NCBI RefSeq assembly: GCF_000684975.1
Contig: NZ_BAXZ01000035.1
Location: 8,998 to 72,997, forward strand
DNA length: 64,000 bases
Source of the DNA: Paraburkholderia acidipaludis NBRC 101816
Lineage (GTDB): Bacteria > Pseudomonadota > Gammaproteobacteria > Burkholderiales > Burkholderiaceae
Reading direction: 5' to 3'
In this document: piece by piece, positions 43,812-53,584 of the stretch
How positions within the stretch are numbered: position 1 is the first letter of the stretch
Layout: every line of letters begins with the position of its first letter
The notes under the pieces: model-generated
The model's input: the letters and a program-made list of their open reading frames with translations, nothing else
Databases searched by the model: none
Told to the model about the DNA's origin: nothing
Program-made: the position numbers and the translations under genes

Positions 43812-46427
43812 TTATTCGAGGGCCCACTGGGCGAGCGTGCCGACCAGTTCGTTCATGAGCACGTTGTCGATCTCCCGTGCTCCGGCGGCGCGGCAGCGCG
43901 CGAGCACGGCGTCGATGATGCCTTCGTCGAACGCGAACTGCTTGCCCGTGGCGTCGCGATAGCGCGCGCGCAGTTGTTCGAGTTTCTTCTCGATGATGGC
44001 GCGCAGCACCGCATCGTCGAGCGCCGCGTAGGGCACGGCCGTCATGCGTGCGAGAAAGGCCGGGCGAAAGACCTGTTGCAGCGCTTCGTGAAGCCGCCGC
44101 GCAAAGGCGTCCGAAGCGAGCGCCGCGGCGGGCGTATTGAGCAGCAGTTCCGCGCCCACGTTGCTGGTGGCGAGTATCACGGTGTTGCGAAAATCCACCA
44201 CGAGCCCGGTGCCGTCCTCCATCACGCCCTTGTCGAAAACGTTGTAAAACGCCTCCAGCACGTCGGCGTGAGCCTTTTCGATTTCGTCGAGCAGCACGAC
44301 GCTATAGGGGCGCCGGCGCACGGCTTCGGTCAGCGTGCCGCCGCTCGCGTAGCCCACGTAGCCGGGCGGCGCGCCGCGCAACTGCGAGACGGCGTGCGCC
44401 TCCTGATAGGCCGCGAGATCGATCACGATGAGATTGCGCTCGCCGCCGTATAGCGCGTCGGCGAGCGCATAGGCCGTCTCGGTCTTGCCGACGCCGGTGG
44501 GGCCGACGAGCAGAAAAACGCCCACGGGGCGCAAGGGATCGGCGAGCCCCGCGCGCCAGGCCTGGATGCGCTTCGCGATGCGTTCGAGCGCGGCGTCCTG
44601 GCCGACGATGCGCTGGGCGAGGCGGCCCTTGAGCGTGCGCACGGCATGCACTTCGTCGGCGAGCATCTTGCCGACGGGAATGCCGGTCCAGCTCGCGATC
44701 ACGGCCGCGATGGACTTGGAATCGACACAGACGGGCACCATGGGATCGTCTTCGCGGATGGCTTCGAGACCGCTTTCGAGGCGCGCCAGTTCGGCGGCGA
44801 GGTCTTCGCGCGGGTCGGCAACGGTTTCGGCCGCGTCGCTCTCCGTGGTTGCACCGGCTGTGGTCTCGTCGCGCGGCTGTACGTCGAGCGCGGCAATGCG
44901 CCCGCGCAGCGCCAGAATTTCCCGCACGGTGGCTGCCTCGTCGCGCCAGCGCGCTTCGAGCTCCTGAACGAGCGCGGCGTTGCGGGCGTGTTCGGTTTCG
45001 AGCGTGGCGAGCCGCAGGGTGTGATTGCCGCCCATCAGCATTTCCGTGCGCAGGCGCAGCAATTCGTCGTCGAGCGCGCGTTGCCGGTGTCGTGCCGCTT
45101 CGAGCTGCGGCGGCGTATCGTGCTGGGCGAGCGCGACGCGTGCGCACGCGGTGTCGAGCACGGCGATTGCCTTGTCGGGCAACTGGCGCGCGGAGATGTA
45201 GCGATGCGAGAGCTTCACCGCATCCACAATGGCCGCGTCGAGGATCGTTACGTTGTGATGGGCCTCGAATTTCGGCGCGAGCGCGCGCAGCATCGCGATG
45301 GCGGTGGGCTCGTCGGGCGCTTCGATCTGCACGAGCTGGAAGCGCCGCGCGAGCGCCGGATCGCGTTCGAAGTACTTCTTGTATTCGAGCCAGGTGGTCG
45401 CCGCGATCGTGCGCAGTTCGCCGCGCGCAAGGGCCGGCTTCAGCAGGTTCGCCGCGTCGCTGCCGCCTTCGGCGCCGCCCGCGCCGATCATCGTGTGTGC
45501 TTCGTCGATAAAGAGCACGACCGGGCGCGGCGAGCGCCGCGCTTCGTCGATCACCGCGCGCAGGCGCCGTTCGAATTCGCCTTTCAGGCCCGCGCCCGCC
45601 TGCAGCAGTGCGAGGTCGAGCATGCGCAGCGAAACGTCCGCGAGCGGAGGCGGCACGTCGCCCGCGGCGATCCGCAGCGCGAGGCCTTCGACGACAGCCG
45701 TTTTGCCCACGCCGGGGGCGCCGACGAGCAAGGGATTGTTCTGCCGGCGCCGCAGCAGGATGTCCACGGCCTGGCGAATTTCGGCATTGCGGCCCACGAT
45801 CGGGTCGATGCGTCCCGCTCTCGCCTCGGCGGTCAGGTCGAGCGTGTACTGGTCGAGCATGGCCGGCGCCGGCTCGGGGGCGGCGAGGTCGGGTCCCAAC
45901 TCGCTGAGCGCGGTGCCTTCGTCCGCGACGACGGGCGGCACGGTAGGGGAAGGCGTCTCGATGGGGGCGAGCCAGACCGTAAAGTTGGCGCGCAGCGCGG
46001 CGCTCGCCACGCGCATTAGCGAAGGCGAGCAATGGGCCGCTCGCGCGCGCAGCGCATCGTTTTCAAGGAGTGCGATGAGTAGCGTCGCGGCGCGCACGCG
46101 CGGCTGCTGGAGCACCACGGTGGATTGCACGAGCGCGTCCTGGAGCCACACGAGCAGCTCGGGCGAAAACGACGGCATGCCCGGATTGCCGCGCTTGAAG
46201 CGAGCAAGGGCCGCCCGGATCTCGGTGGAAACGGCCGTGCGCTCCACGCCGAAGTGAGGCAGGACGCACGCGAGGTCGCCGCCCTCCGTTTCGACGAGCG
46301 CAAGCAGCCAGTGCTCGACTTCGACCACGAAATGCGCTTCGCGCAGGCACTGCTGCGCCGCGCGTTCCAGCGCCTCGCGCGGCTCGCGCTCCAGGCGCGC
46401 GACGAGGGACTTGAGATCGAGCGTCAC
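43812..46427 (-). CDS. clpV: T6SS ATPase ClpV (TssH)
   Basis: An 871-residue AAA+ unfoldase of the ClpB/ClpV family that disassembles the contracted TssBC sheath. After a Clp-N domain (about 1-150), the first AAA domain has Walker A GAPGVGKTAVVEG and Walker B VVLFIDEAH. A middle coiled region and the second AAA domain follow, with GPTGVGKTETAYALA and VVLLDEIEKAH, then the C-terminal D2-small domain. A GTG start at 46427 overlaps the tssG stop by four bases (GTGA). The frame is open far upstream inside tssG, which is not coding in this frame. Confidence 0.95.
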   Translation of the reverse strand: MTLDLKSLVARLEREPREALERAAQQCLREAHFVVEVEHWLLALVETEGGDLACVLPHFGVERTAVSTEIRAALARFKRGNPGMPSFSPELLVWLQDALVQSTVVLQQPRVRAATLLIALLENDALRARAAHCSPSLMRVASAALRANFTVWLAPIETPSPTVPPVVADEGTALSELGPDLAAPEPAPAMLDQYTLDLTAEARAGRIDPIVGRNAEIRQAVDILLRRRQNNPLLVGAPGVGKTAVVEGLALRIAAGDVPPPLADVSLRMLDLALLQAGAGLKGEFERRLRAVIDEARRSPRPVVLFIDEAHTMIGAGGAEGGSDAANLLKPALARGELRTIAATTWLEYKKYFERDPALARRFQLVQIEAPDEPTAIAMLRALAPKFEAHHNVTILDAAIVDAVKLSHRYISARQLPDKAIAVLDTACARVALAQHDTPPQLEAARHRQRALDDELLRLRTEMLMGGNHTLRLATLETEHARNAALVQELEARWRDEAATVREILALRGRIAALDVQPRDETTAGATTESDAAETVADPREDLAAELARLESGLEAIREDDPMVPVCVDSKSIAAVIASWTGIPVGKMLADEVHAVRTLKGRLAQRIVGQDAALERIAKRIQAWRAGLADPLRPVGVFLLVGPTGVGKTETAYALADALYGGERNLIVIDLAAYQEAHAVSQLRGAPPGYVGYASGGTLTEAVRRRPYSVVLLDEIEKAHADVLEAFYNVFDKGVMEDGTGLVVDFRNTVILATSNVGAELLLNTPAAALASDAFARRLHEALQQVFRPAFLARMTAVPYAALDDAVLRAIIEKKLEQLRARYRDATGKQFAFDEGIIDAVLARCRAAGAREIDNVLMNELVGTLAQWALE

Positions 46428-47575
46428 GGCGCGGGCGCAGCGGCAAACGCCGGGTCCGGCTGGGCGGCGTCGCGCGGCGCAAGGCGCGTGAGGCGCGCCG
46501 GCGCCGTTTGGGCGGCGCCGGACCAGGCGGTCCAGCCTAGCCGCAGCGGGGCACGGCGCGACAGGCACGCGCGCTGAAGCTCGCCCGCCGGAATCTGCAG
46601 TTCGAGATGCACCTGCAACTCCGAGCCGAACCAGGCGGCGGCCAGCGCGTTCAGCGCCGCGTAGGCCGGGGCGCCGGGCAGAAACGCTTCGTACTGCTCG
46701 CGGTTGAGCGGACCGAGGCACACCCGAATGCCGCGGTGCTCGTCCCAAATGCGCGTGCCGGCGACCGCATCCACGCCGATTCGCCGATTGCGGCCCCCGG
46801 TGCCGATGGCCGTGCGGCTTGCCGCGGGCAGCGTTTGCCAGCCGCCCGCGAACGGCGTGGAGCGCACCGGCACGCGGAAGTGGTGCAACGCCATGACGTC
46901 GAAGCCGGCGAGCGAACGGCGGCGGTTCGCGAAGAGGCCTGCGCGCGCGAGCAGCGCGCGCAGGTCGGGCGAGTCGCCAAACCCGGCTTTATCCACCGCA
47001 GGCGGCGAGGCCCAGACGAGCCCCGTGATAGCGCGCAGCACGACATCGGCGGACCGCGTGCGCGCGGCGGGCAGCGGCTCGGCGCTGCGATATTTGCGCT
47101 GCGCGTGATAGAGCAGCGCGAGCAGCCGGTTCTGGAAAATATCGAGGAACGCCGTTGCTGCGCTGTCTTTGCGGCGCAGACGATCCTGCAGCCATTCCTG
47201 CCATGCGCCGGGCAGCGGGCCATCGGGCCCGCCCAGCGCGAACGAATTGACCTGGAGTTGCGGCTGCCCGGCTGGCCTGGCGCCGGATTCACCGCGCGTG
47301 TCAGGGCTTGCTCCTGGGCCCAGGTCCGGTTCGAGCGCGAGCGAGCGCGGCAAAGCGCGCCGCAGCGGCCCGAGCGCACTGGCGGGAAACGCGGGCGAGA
47401 GCGTGCCGCTCAACGCCAGCGCTTCCTGCCGCGGGTCGAGCCCCGTGCCTGGCGCTTGCGCGTGCGGCCTCAGCAGTTCGAGCAGTCGCACGGCCTGCGC
47501 GAATTCGAACGCGTGCGGCTCTTCGAACAGCCGCTCGGTCAGAGTACGAGCGGGCTGCCCGTCATCGGCCGCCAT
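46424..47575 (-). CDS. tssG: T6SS baseplate protein TssG
   Basis: A 383-residue TssG, a wedge component of the T6SS baseplate that works with TssE, TssF and TssK. The N terminus has the family pattern LFEEPHAFEFAQAVRLLELL, and mid-protein shows FLDIFQNRLLALLYHAQRKY, a strong TssG signature. ATG 47575 after GGGAGATCC was chosen; it overlaps the end of tssF by 37 bp. It is translationally coupled to clpV. Confidence 0.92.
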   Translation of the reverse strand: MAADDGQPARTLTERLFEEPHAFEFAQAVRLLELLRPHAQAPGTGLDPRQEALALSGTLSPAFPASALGPLRRALPRSLALEPDLGPGASPDTRGESGARPAGQPQLQVNSFALGGPDGPLPGAWQEWLQDRLRRKDSAATAFLDIFQNRLLALLYHAQRKYRSAEPLPAARTRSADVVLRAITGLVWASPPAVDKAGFGDSPDLRALLARAGLFANRRRSLAGFDVMALHHFRVPVRSTPFAGGWQTLPAASRTAIGTGGRNRRIGVDAVAGTRIWDEHRGIRVCLGPLNREQYEAFLPGAPAYAALNALAAAWFGSELQVHLELQIPAGELQRACLSRRAPLRLGWTAWSGAAQTAPARLTRLAPRDAAQPDPAFAAAPAP

Positions 47576-49326
47576 GTGTGGATCTCCCGACCGTCGCATA
47601 CGAGCGAGGTCTGCACGAAACGGTTGACGCTCGCGTAGAGCGAAAAGAAATGCGCGAGCACGCCGGAGAACAGCACCGGGCTCGCACCGACAAAGCCGGC
47701 TTCGTCGAGTTCGAGCCGCACGCCAAGGCCGTTGCGCCAGCCGCGCCAGCTATCGGCGCCGACGTGCGCCACGACGCGCTCCGTCGAGATCCGGCTGATG
47801 CCGGCAATCTGGCGTTGCGCCGGGGCATGGTCGCCTAGATTGTGCAGCACGAGCATTTCGCGCAGCGTCGGCAGGGCATCCGGGCCTTCCACGAGCGAGA
47901 CGTGGTTCAGCACGAGCTGGGACACGAGGCGCCAGCGCGAACTGCCGTCGAGCGTGGCGACGATCTGGCGCGTGGGGCGGTGCGTGAGTCGCACGCTGGC
48001 CACGGGGCCGGGCACCTCGAACGAGAGCGCGGCGCCGGGCGCGAGGCGGTGCGCAAGGTGCCGGTTGGTGCAGAGCAGGTCGGCGGTGAGCGTGCGCATG
48101 GCGGGCACGGCAGGGTCGAAGCGCGTGTCCACGAACGTGAGCATCACATCGCTACCGGGCCGCGACGGGTGCAGCCCGCTCACGCGCCGGGTGTGCCAGT
48201 AGACATCCGAGGCCACGCCGTGGCGCGCTCCGTACCAGGGCGGCACGTCGGTCACGGTGCGTCCCGCCACCATGCGGACATTACGCACTGCGTAGATCTC
48301 GGTGCACGATTCGCGGTGGGCATCGGGACTCACGCGCATTTCGCGCGCCGTGCCGTCCGGCCGCAGCGGCTCCGACGTGCGGGCAAACAGGTTGAGCGCA
48401 GGGGCGCAGCCGAGGGCGAAATCGTGAGGGTGCAGCGTGAAGCGGCCGCGCGGACCCGCCGTGAAGCCGACGACGAGATGGATCGCTTCGCCCGCTTCCG
48501 GCGGCGGCTTGAAGGGCAGGTCGAAGAAGGCGAATTTCTCCGGGAATGCGAAGTATTCCACCAGCAGGCGGCAGGCCGGATGGGCGCCGTCTTCGAGCGG
48601 CAGAAGCGCCTCGTCCTCATCGAAGCCCACGGGGGCCGGCAGGCCGCTCTGGCGGTGCAACGTGCCGTCTTCCGTTTGCAGCCACACGGCGGTGCTGCGG
48701 GCGCCCAGCAGATCGTAGAGCGCCGCGACCGTGACGGGCGACCCTGCGAGCCGCACGCGCAGACGCTCGATCGGCAGCGCACGCAGCGCGTGCGGGCCGA
48801 TGCCGCGCAGCGTGAGGCGCAATGCCGACTGTAACGATGCATCGCCAGTGAGGGCCTGGGCCTCTTCCGCGTCCAGCAGCCGGGCTTCGTCGAAGGCGAG
48901 CGGCCAGAGCGTGACCTCGGCGCTCGTGCGCCAGTGGATCGTCGTGCCGCTCGCATCCACGTGCAGGAGCGGCGTGCCGCGCGGCACGCGATAGCCCGTG
49001 GCGATGCTGCCTTGCGTCGGGTCCGGCTCGAACTGCACGATCGTCATGGACGGCACCGGGCGCGAAGCGTACGGGTAGAACTGTTCGAGCAGGCCGTCGG
49101 TGAGGGTGGAGTATTCGTCGTCGAGCGTGCGCTGGATGCGAGCCGATAGCACAGCGAAACTTTCGATCAGACGTTCGACGTGCGGGTCGGCGCTCTCGCC
49201 GGGGCCGAGTTCGAGCCGGCGCGCGATCTTCGGATAGCGTTCGGCGAAGCTCTCGCTCGCGCGGCGCAGCCAGGTCAGCTCGCGCTGGTAGTAGTCGAGC
49301 AGTTGCGGGTCAAGCGAGTCGTTCAT
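47539..49326 (-). CDS. tssF: T6SS baseplate protein TssF
   Basis: A 595-residue TssF. It starts MNDSLDPQLLDYYQRELTWL and continues with FAERYPKIARRLELGPGESADPHVERLIESF in outline, which is the family's most conserved region, followed by LLEQFYPYASRPVPSM. With TssG it forms baseplate wedges around the spike. The start overlaps tssE by 17 bp and the end overlaps tssG, so the three are tightly coupled. Confidence 0.95.
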   Translation of the reverse strand: MNDSLDPQLLDYYQRELTWLRRASESFAERYPKIARRLELGPGESADPHVERLIESFAVLSARIQRTLDDEYSTLTDGLLEQFYPYASRPVPSMTIVQFEPDPTQGSIATGYRVPRGTPLLHVDASGTTIHWRTSAEVTLWPLAFDEARLLDAEEAQALTGDASLQSALRLTLRGIGPHALRALPIERLRVRLAGSPVTVAALYDLLGARSTAVWLQTEDGTLHRQSGLPAPVGFDEDEALLPLEDGAHPACRLLVEYFAFPEKFAFFDLPFKPPPEAGEAIHLVVGFTAGPRGRFTLHPHDFALGCAPALNLFARTSEPLRPDGTAREMRVSPDAHRESCTEIYAVRNVRMVAGRTVTDVPPWYGARHGVASDVYWHTRRVSGLHPSRPGSDVMLTFVDTRFDPAVPAMRTLTADLLCTNRHLAHRLAPGAALSFEVPGPVASVRLTHRPTRQIVATLDGSSRWRLVSQLVLNHVSLVEGPDALPTLREMLVLHNLGDHAPAQRQIAGISRISTERVVAHVGADSWRGWRNGLGVRLELDEAGFVGASPVLFSGVLAHFFSLYASVNRFVQTSLVCDGREIHTWRPMTGSPLVL

Positions 49327-49804
49327 CGACGATCCCGATCGACTGCGTTTCGCCGTCCAGGCCGGCGATATAGGTGACGGGATGCTCGACGCCGTCGTTG
49401 CCGCGCAGCGTGCCCATGATGCGCAGGCACAGGCGCCAGGGCGCGCCTTCGTCGGCTTCGATTTTCACGCGCGGCCCTTGCAGGCGCGGCTCGAAGGCGC
49501 GGACGACCTCGGCCACCTCGCGTTCGATCACGGCCCGGTCCTCCGCGCGCGCGGCGCTCTGCGCGCTCCAGTCGGGCAGGCCATAAAGCAGCACTTCCGG
49601 CGCACGCGGCACGCGCGGCGTGCCGCGGCGGGTGTTCAGCAATCGCAGCAGCTCGGCGCGCACGGAAGCGCGCAAGCCCGCCGCGTCGAGCATGCGCGCG
49701 GCGAGTTCGCTGCCGCGCTCTTCGAGCTCGAAAGGGGCCTCGTCGGCGAGCCGCTCGAAGAGCGGCATGGGCGCGATCAGTATGGCGGGGCGGTCGTTCG
49801 GCAT
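49310..49804 (-). CDS. tssE: T6SS baseplate protein TssE (gp25-like)
   Basis: A 164-residue gp25/lysozyme-like baseplate protein. Family features are APMPLFERLADEAP near the N terminus, the ELLRLLNTRRGTPR segment and a C-terminal IEADEGAPWRLCLRIMGTLR-type strand. It starts polymerisation of the sheath. ATG 49804 (MPNDRPAI) lies 17 bp after the hcp stop; longer upstream readings run into hcp. Confidence 0.92.
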   Translation of the reverse strand: MPNDRPAILIAPMPLFERLADEAPFELEERGSELAARMLDAAGLRASVRAELLRLLNTRRGTPRVPRAPEVLLYGLPDWSAQSAARAEDRAVIEREVAEVVRAFEPRLQGPRVKIEADEGAPWRLCLRIMGTLRGNDGVEHPVTYIAGLDGETQSIGIVDERLA

Positions 49805-49821
49805 GGGCGGCGCGCGCTGCC

Positions 49822-50325
49822 TCAGCTCCCCTTCACCACCTTGTTCGCGGCGAGATCCCATGTCGAGGCGGCCGTGCCTTCCTTGGAGCCGTCGTCCTTC
49901 TGCGAGGTCAGTTCCCACTTGATCTTCGTGAAGTTCAGCGAAAGTGTCTCCACCGGCTTGCCGCCCGCGCCGCCCGACACGCTCACGTTGCTCAGCACGA
50001 CATTGTCGAGGGTATAGGTGATGAAAGGCATGATCTTGCCGTCGCTTTCGGCGGCATTGCGGCCTACTACGACGGACGCCGAAGCAATGGCCTTGCCGCC
50101 GCAGCAGTACTCGTTGAGCGTGGGCGTGGCGACGTCCACGAACTTCGTGACGGTGAATTCGCCGATGTGGGGCTTGCCCGAGGTGCGCTCCGAGTTGCTG
50201 ACGTCGTTGGTCACCTGCATGGCCACGTTGTGGCTATAGGACATCAACTCGATCTTGTCCGTGTAGCCCTCCAGCGTGCACTCGCCTTTGATGTCGCTGC
50301 CGAGGTCGAGAATGATCGAATCCAT
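49822..50325 (-). CDS. hcp: T6SS tube protein Hcp (TssD)
   Basis: A 167-residue Hcp, the hexameric ring that stacks into the inner tube and is itself secreted. It begins MDSIILDLGSDIKGECTLEG and shows the IELMSYSHNVAMQV segment and a beta-rich KPVETLSLNFTKIKWELT core. It has no signal peptide, as expected. It lies 110 bp after tssC, a gap large enough for separate regulation of this highly expressed subunit. Confidence 0.95.
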   Translation of the reverse strand: MDSIILDLGSDIKGECTLEGYTDKIELMSYSHNVAMQVTNDVSNSERTSGKPHIGEFTVTKFVDVATPTLNEYCCGGKAIASASVVVGRNAAESDGKIMPFITYTLDNVVLSNVSVSGGAGGKPVETLSLNFTKIKWELTSQKDDGSKEGTAASTWDLAANKVVKGS

Positions 50326-50435
50326 GGTTTGCTGCTCCCGGGACAGGGGGAACCGCGCGGGCCGCCATCGCGGCGCCGGGCGTGTTCAGGGGATGGAGGC
50401 GGCGAGGCGCCGCGGTCGTAAGGACAACTTGCCGG

Positions 50436-51914
50436 TCAGGCGGCCGCGGGCGGCGGCAAGGTCGCGACGAGCCGGATCGACGCGGTGAGTTCCTCGAGCT
50501 GGAAATGCGGCCGCAGGAACACCGTCGCGCGATAGGCGCCCGGCTTGCCGGGCACCTCGGTCACGTCCACGCGCGCTTCGCGTAGCGGATACTGCGCCTT
50601 GATCTCTTGCGGCGCGTTGTCGTTGACGAGCACGTAGTCGGCGATCCAGGTGTTCAGGTAGCTGCGCACGTTATCGCGCGTCATGAAGCTCCCCACCTTG
50701 TCGCGCATGATGGCCTTGATGTAGTGCGCAAAGCGCGAGGCGGCGAGGATGTACGGCAGCATCGCCGAAATCCGCGCGTTCGCGGTGGCCTCCGCCGTGT
50801 TGTACGCAACCGGCTTGTTGGCGGTCTGGCCGCCGAAGAACACGGCGAGCCCTTCGTTTTTCTTGTGGACGAGGGCGATGAAGCCGAGCGCGTCGAGTTC
50901 CTTTTCGCGGCGATCGGTGATGGCCACTTCGGTCGGGCACTTCATGACCTTGTCGCCCGAGGCCGTCTGGAAGATGTGGTCCGGCAGTTTCTCGACGGCG
51001 CCGCCGCCCTCCACGCCGCGAATCGCGGCGCACCAGCTGTATTGCGCGAACGCGTCGGTGATCCGCTGGGCGAGCGCATAGGCGGCATTGCCCCACAGGT
51101 ACTTCGTATGATCCGTGCCGTCCACGTCTTCGAAGAAGTTCATGCCTTCCACCGGATTGCTGTCCGGATGGTAGGGGCGGCGCATCAGAATGTGCGGCAG
51201 CACGAGCGCGACATAGCGTGAATCCTCGCTCTTGCGGAATTCGCGCCAGCGGTGCATGTCGATCGTTTCGAAGATCTTCGAGAGGTCGCGCGGCACGCCG
51301 AGCTCCGTGAAGCTCGTCATGTCGAAGAGCTGCGCATGCGCCGCCGAAATGAACGGGGCGTGGGCCGCCGCCGCCACCGAAGCGAGCTTTTCGAGCAGGC
51401 TCACGTCCGGCGTCTGGCGCGTGAAGTAATAGTCGCCCACCAGCACGCTGAACGGATGGCCGCCGAACGTGCCGTATTCCTCTTCGTAGATCTTCTTGAA
51501 GAGCGCGCTCGTGTCGACGTCGATCGCTTTTTCCAGATCGTTCTGCAGGTCCTTTTTCGAGGCGTTCAGCAAGCGAAGCTTCAACCGCGAACTCGTTTCG
51601 GACCCCTTGACGAGGAAGTGCAGGCCGCGCCAGGACGATTCGAGCGCCTGCATGTCGGGGTGGTGCAGCACCTCGTTGAGCTGTTCGCTGATCAGCTCGT
51701 CGATCTTGCGGATGTGATCGTTGATCATCGCCACCGTGTCGCGGCTGATGGTCATGTTCTTGTCGAGCACCTGCAGCGCGAATTCGGCCAGCAGTTCGCG
51801 CGCGTGCTGCTGCTGTTCCTCGTACTGCGCCATGCGGCCTTCGTGCACGATGCGATCGAGCAGCGCGACCGGTTCCGCCTGCGCTTGCGGCGCGGCGGCT
51901 TGTATATCGGACAT
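50436..51914 (-). CDS. tssC: T6SS sheath large subunit TssC
   Basis: A 492-residue VipB/TssC sheath protein. Diagnostic blocks are ALESSWRGLHFLVKGSE, EEEYGTFGGHPFSVLVGDYYF, RYVALVLPHILMRRPY and the C-terminal YPLREARVDVTEVPGKPGAY. With TssB it forms the contractile sheath. It follows tssB after a 117-bp gap containing a GC-rich hairpin, and has a GAGGAGAAA site before ATG 51914. Confidence 0.97.
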   Translation of the reverse strand: MSDIQAAAPQAQAEPVALLDRIVHEGRMAQYEEQQQHARELLAEFALQVLDKNMTISRDTVAMINDHIRKIDELISEQLNEVLHHPDMQALESSWRGLHFLVKGSETSSRLKLRLLNASKKDLQNDLEKAIDVDTSALFKKIYEEEYGTFGGHPFSVLVGDYYFTRQTPDVSLLEKLASVAAAAHAPFISAAHAQLFDMTSFTELGVPRDLSKIFETIDMHRWREFRKSEDSRYVALVLPHILMRRPYHPDSNPVEGMNFFEDVDGTDHTKYLWGNAAYALAQRITDAFAQYSWCAAIRGVEGGGAVEKLPDHIFQTASGDKVMKCPTEVAITDRREKELDALGFIALVHKKNEGLAVFFGGQTANKPVAYNTAEATANARISAMLPYILAASRFAHYIKAIMRDKVGSFMTRDNVRSYLNTWIADYVLVNDNAPQEIKAQYPLREARVDVTEVPGKPGAYRATVFLRPHFQLEELTASIRLVATLPPPAAA

Positions 51915-51942
51915 GAGTTTCTCCTCGCGTAGCGGCCGTTAG

Positions 51943-51959
51943 GCGGCGCAATGCGCCGC
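51943..51959 (-). other. GC-rich hairpin in the tssB-tssC gap
   Basis: A perfect 7-bp inverted repeat GCGGCGC-AAT-GCGCCGC about 30 bp upstream of the tssC start codon. It has no T run, so it is more likely an mRNA processing or stability element than a terminator. Confidence 0.35.
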
Positions 51960-52031
51960 TCAGTGGGTCGCGCAGTTGGCCGCTAATTTAACGGCGCGGT
52001 TAGTAGCGCAGTTACCGGCTCAGTTCCCAAT

Positions 52032-52598
52032 TCAGGCAGCAGGCGTTTCGCCAGCGGGCGCCGCCGGAGTGTCGCCCGGCGGCGGCAACTGGGCCGGCGC
52101 GGCGTCCTGCGGATGGGCCGAGCGGATTTCGCTCAGGCCCTGCGGGTCGTGCACGACTTCCTGCAGGAGCTTGTCCAACTCGTCGTTGCCGTCGAGCTTG
52201 GTGAGGAGGTCTCGCAAACGCAGGCGCGCATCGTAGAGCTGCTTGAGCGGCGCGATCTGCTGAACGATGTTGACGGGATCGAAGTCGTCGATGTTCTCGA
52301 ACTTCAGTTCGACGTTGATCTTGCTGCCGTCCGCGGCGAGCGTGTTGTCGACCTGCAGTACGGCGCGCGGGCCGATCGACTTCATGACGTCGTTGAAGTT
52401 GTCGCGGTCGATGTCGACGAAGCGCCGCTCCGTCATTTTCGGCAACGGCTCGGCCGGCTTGCCGGACAGATCGGCGAGGATGCCGACCACGAGGGGCAGC
52501 TCCCGCTTTTCGATGGCATTGCCGGTTTCGACGTCGTACGTGATCTGGACACGCGGCGGGCGGTTCCTCTCGAACCAGTGCTGGGTACTGTCGGCCAT
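52032..52598 (-). CDS. tssB: T6SS sheath small subunit TssB
   Basis: A 188-residue VipA/TssB sheath protein. The N terminus MADSTQHWFERNRPPRVQIT is followed by the family blocks ELPLVVGILADLSGKP, ERRFVDIDRDNFNDVMKSI and NVELKFENIDDFDPVNIV. The C terminus has a Pro/Ala-rich extension of about 25 residues. GAGGTGA before ATG 52598 sets the start. It is the first gene of the leftward T6SS operon. Confidence 0.96.
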   Translation of the reverse strand: MADSTQHWFERNRPPRVQITYDVETGNAIEKRELPLVVGILADLSGKPAEPLPKMTERRFVDIDRDNFNDVMKSIGPRAVLQVDNTLAADGSKINVELKFENIDDFDPVNIVQQIAPLKQLYDARLRLRDLLTKLDGNDELDKLLQEVVHDPQGLSEIRSAHPQDAAPAQLPPPGDTPAAPAGETPAA

Positions 52599-53049
52599 GG
52601 TCACCTCGGAATTCTTTCTTTTATTGCATAGTCGAGTGAAAGAGGCCTGTGCGCATATCGACTGCAATGCGGCATGCCCCGATGTCGCATACGAGGCGCG
52701 GACAATTTTTCCGCAAGCAGGGTTGGCGCGATGACACCGGTTCGCTCGCCGTCGCTGCGTTACCTCGAGGATCGACGGTCACGACTTTAGGACAGGAAAC
52801 AACAAAGTTCAAACAATATTTACTGCGCATGAATTGGAGTGACTTTCACACTGCTTTAACGAATTTCATGAATAGATTGGTAATAAATCTTTATTGCGCG
52901 GGCGTCATTCCCGCTTGTAGACTACGCGCGAAGCTGCCGGCATGGAAAACATGCGCAATGATTAGAAATACGAACCAGCATGAGGGGATCCGCGTGAGCG
53001 ATGGAGATCGTGGCGGACCGGAGGCGACGCACACAATGGGGCTTGCGTA
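52599..53049. promoter_or_regulatory. Divergent T6SS control region
   Basis: The 451 bp between tssB (leftward) and tssJ (rightward) must hold promoters for both T6SS operons. It is markedly AT-richer than the flanking genes, especially 52790-52900. No gene or convincing sigma-54 motif pair was found by eye. Silencing by H-NS-like proteins on AT-rich DNA is a reasonable but untested idea. Confidence 0.6.
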
Positions 53050-53550
53050 GTGATCACCACGCTATCGGTCAACACGCCGCGCACGGCCAGGACGCCGCGC
53101 AGGGGTTGGCTTGCCGCGTTCGCGGCGCTCTCCGTGTGGAGTCTCGCCGGATGTTCCGCGTCGCTGCCTAAGGTCGAGGTGGACACGCTGGCGATCGCGG
53201 TTTCGACCCAGGCCAATCTGGACACGCCCATTGCGGTCGACGCGGTACTCGTTCGCAATCCGCAGTTGCTCGACGCGTTGCTCGGCTTGCCGTCCTCGAA
53301 GTGGTTCGCGCAGCGCGATCAATGGCGGCGCGATCATCCGGAAGACCTTGCGGTCGTGTCCTACGAAGTCGTGCCGGGCCAGCAGATCGCGGCCGCGCCG
53401 TTCGCGTTCGGCGGCAAGCGCGGGGCCGGCGTTGTCGTGTTCGCAAACTATCAGACACCGGGCGCGCATCGCGTAAGGCTCGACACCGGCCCCGCCAAAG
53501 CGCTGCTGCTGCTGGGCGATCAGGACCTGAGCGTGCAGGCCGCACGCTGA
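53050..53550 (+). CDS. tssJ: T6SS lipoprotein TssJ
   Basis: A 166-residue outer-membrane lipoprotein. The signal peptide ends in the lipobox SLAGC with Cys35 lipidated. The mature part shows the TssJ transthyretin-like pattern: DTPIAVDAVLVRNPQLLDALLGLPSSKWF in outline and VVPGQQIAAAPFAF. It anchors TssM to the outer membrane. The start is a GTG at 53050. It leads the rightward operon, 34 bp before tssK. Confidence 0.9.
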   Translation: MITTLSVNTPRTARTPRRGWLAAFAALSVWSLAGCSASLPKVEVDTLAIAVSTQANLDTPIAVDAVLVRNPQLLDALLGLPSSKWFAQRDQWRRDHPEDLAVVSYEVVPGQQIAAAPFAFGGKRGAGVVVFANYQTPGAHRVRLDTGPAKALLLLGDQDLSVQAAR

Positions 53551-53584
53551 ATGAAGGCACATCGAGGCGACCCCATTCTCCGTT

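Noticed and set aside
46428..46748. Upstream extension of the clpV frame
   Set aside because: Lies within tssG in another frame; the GTG at 46427 gives the normal Clp-N start and a four-base overlap.
46607..47638. 343-codon frame antisense to tssG
   Set aside because: No ribosome-binding site or family resemblance; tssG on the other strand is certain.
52599..53049. Sigma-54 promoter for the T6SS operons
   Set aside because: A GG/GC pair with the required -24/-12 spacing and flanking consensus was sought on both strands and none was convincing.
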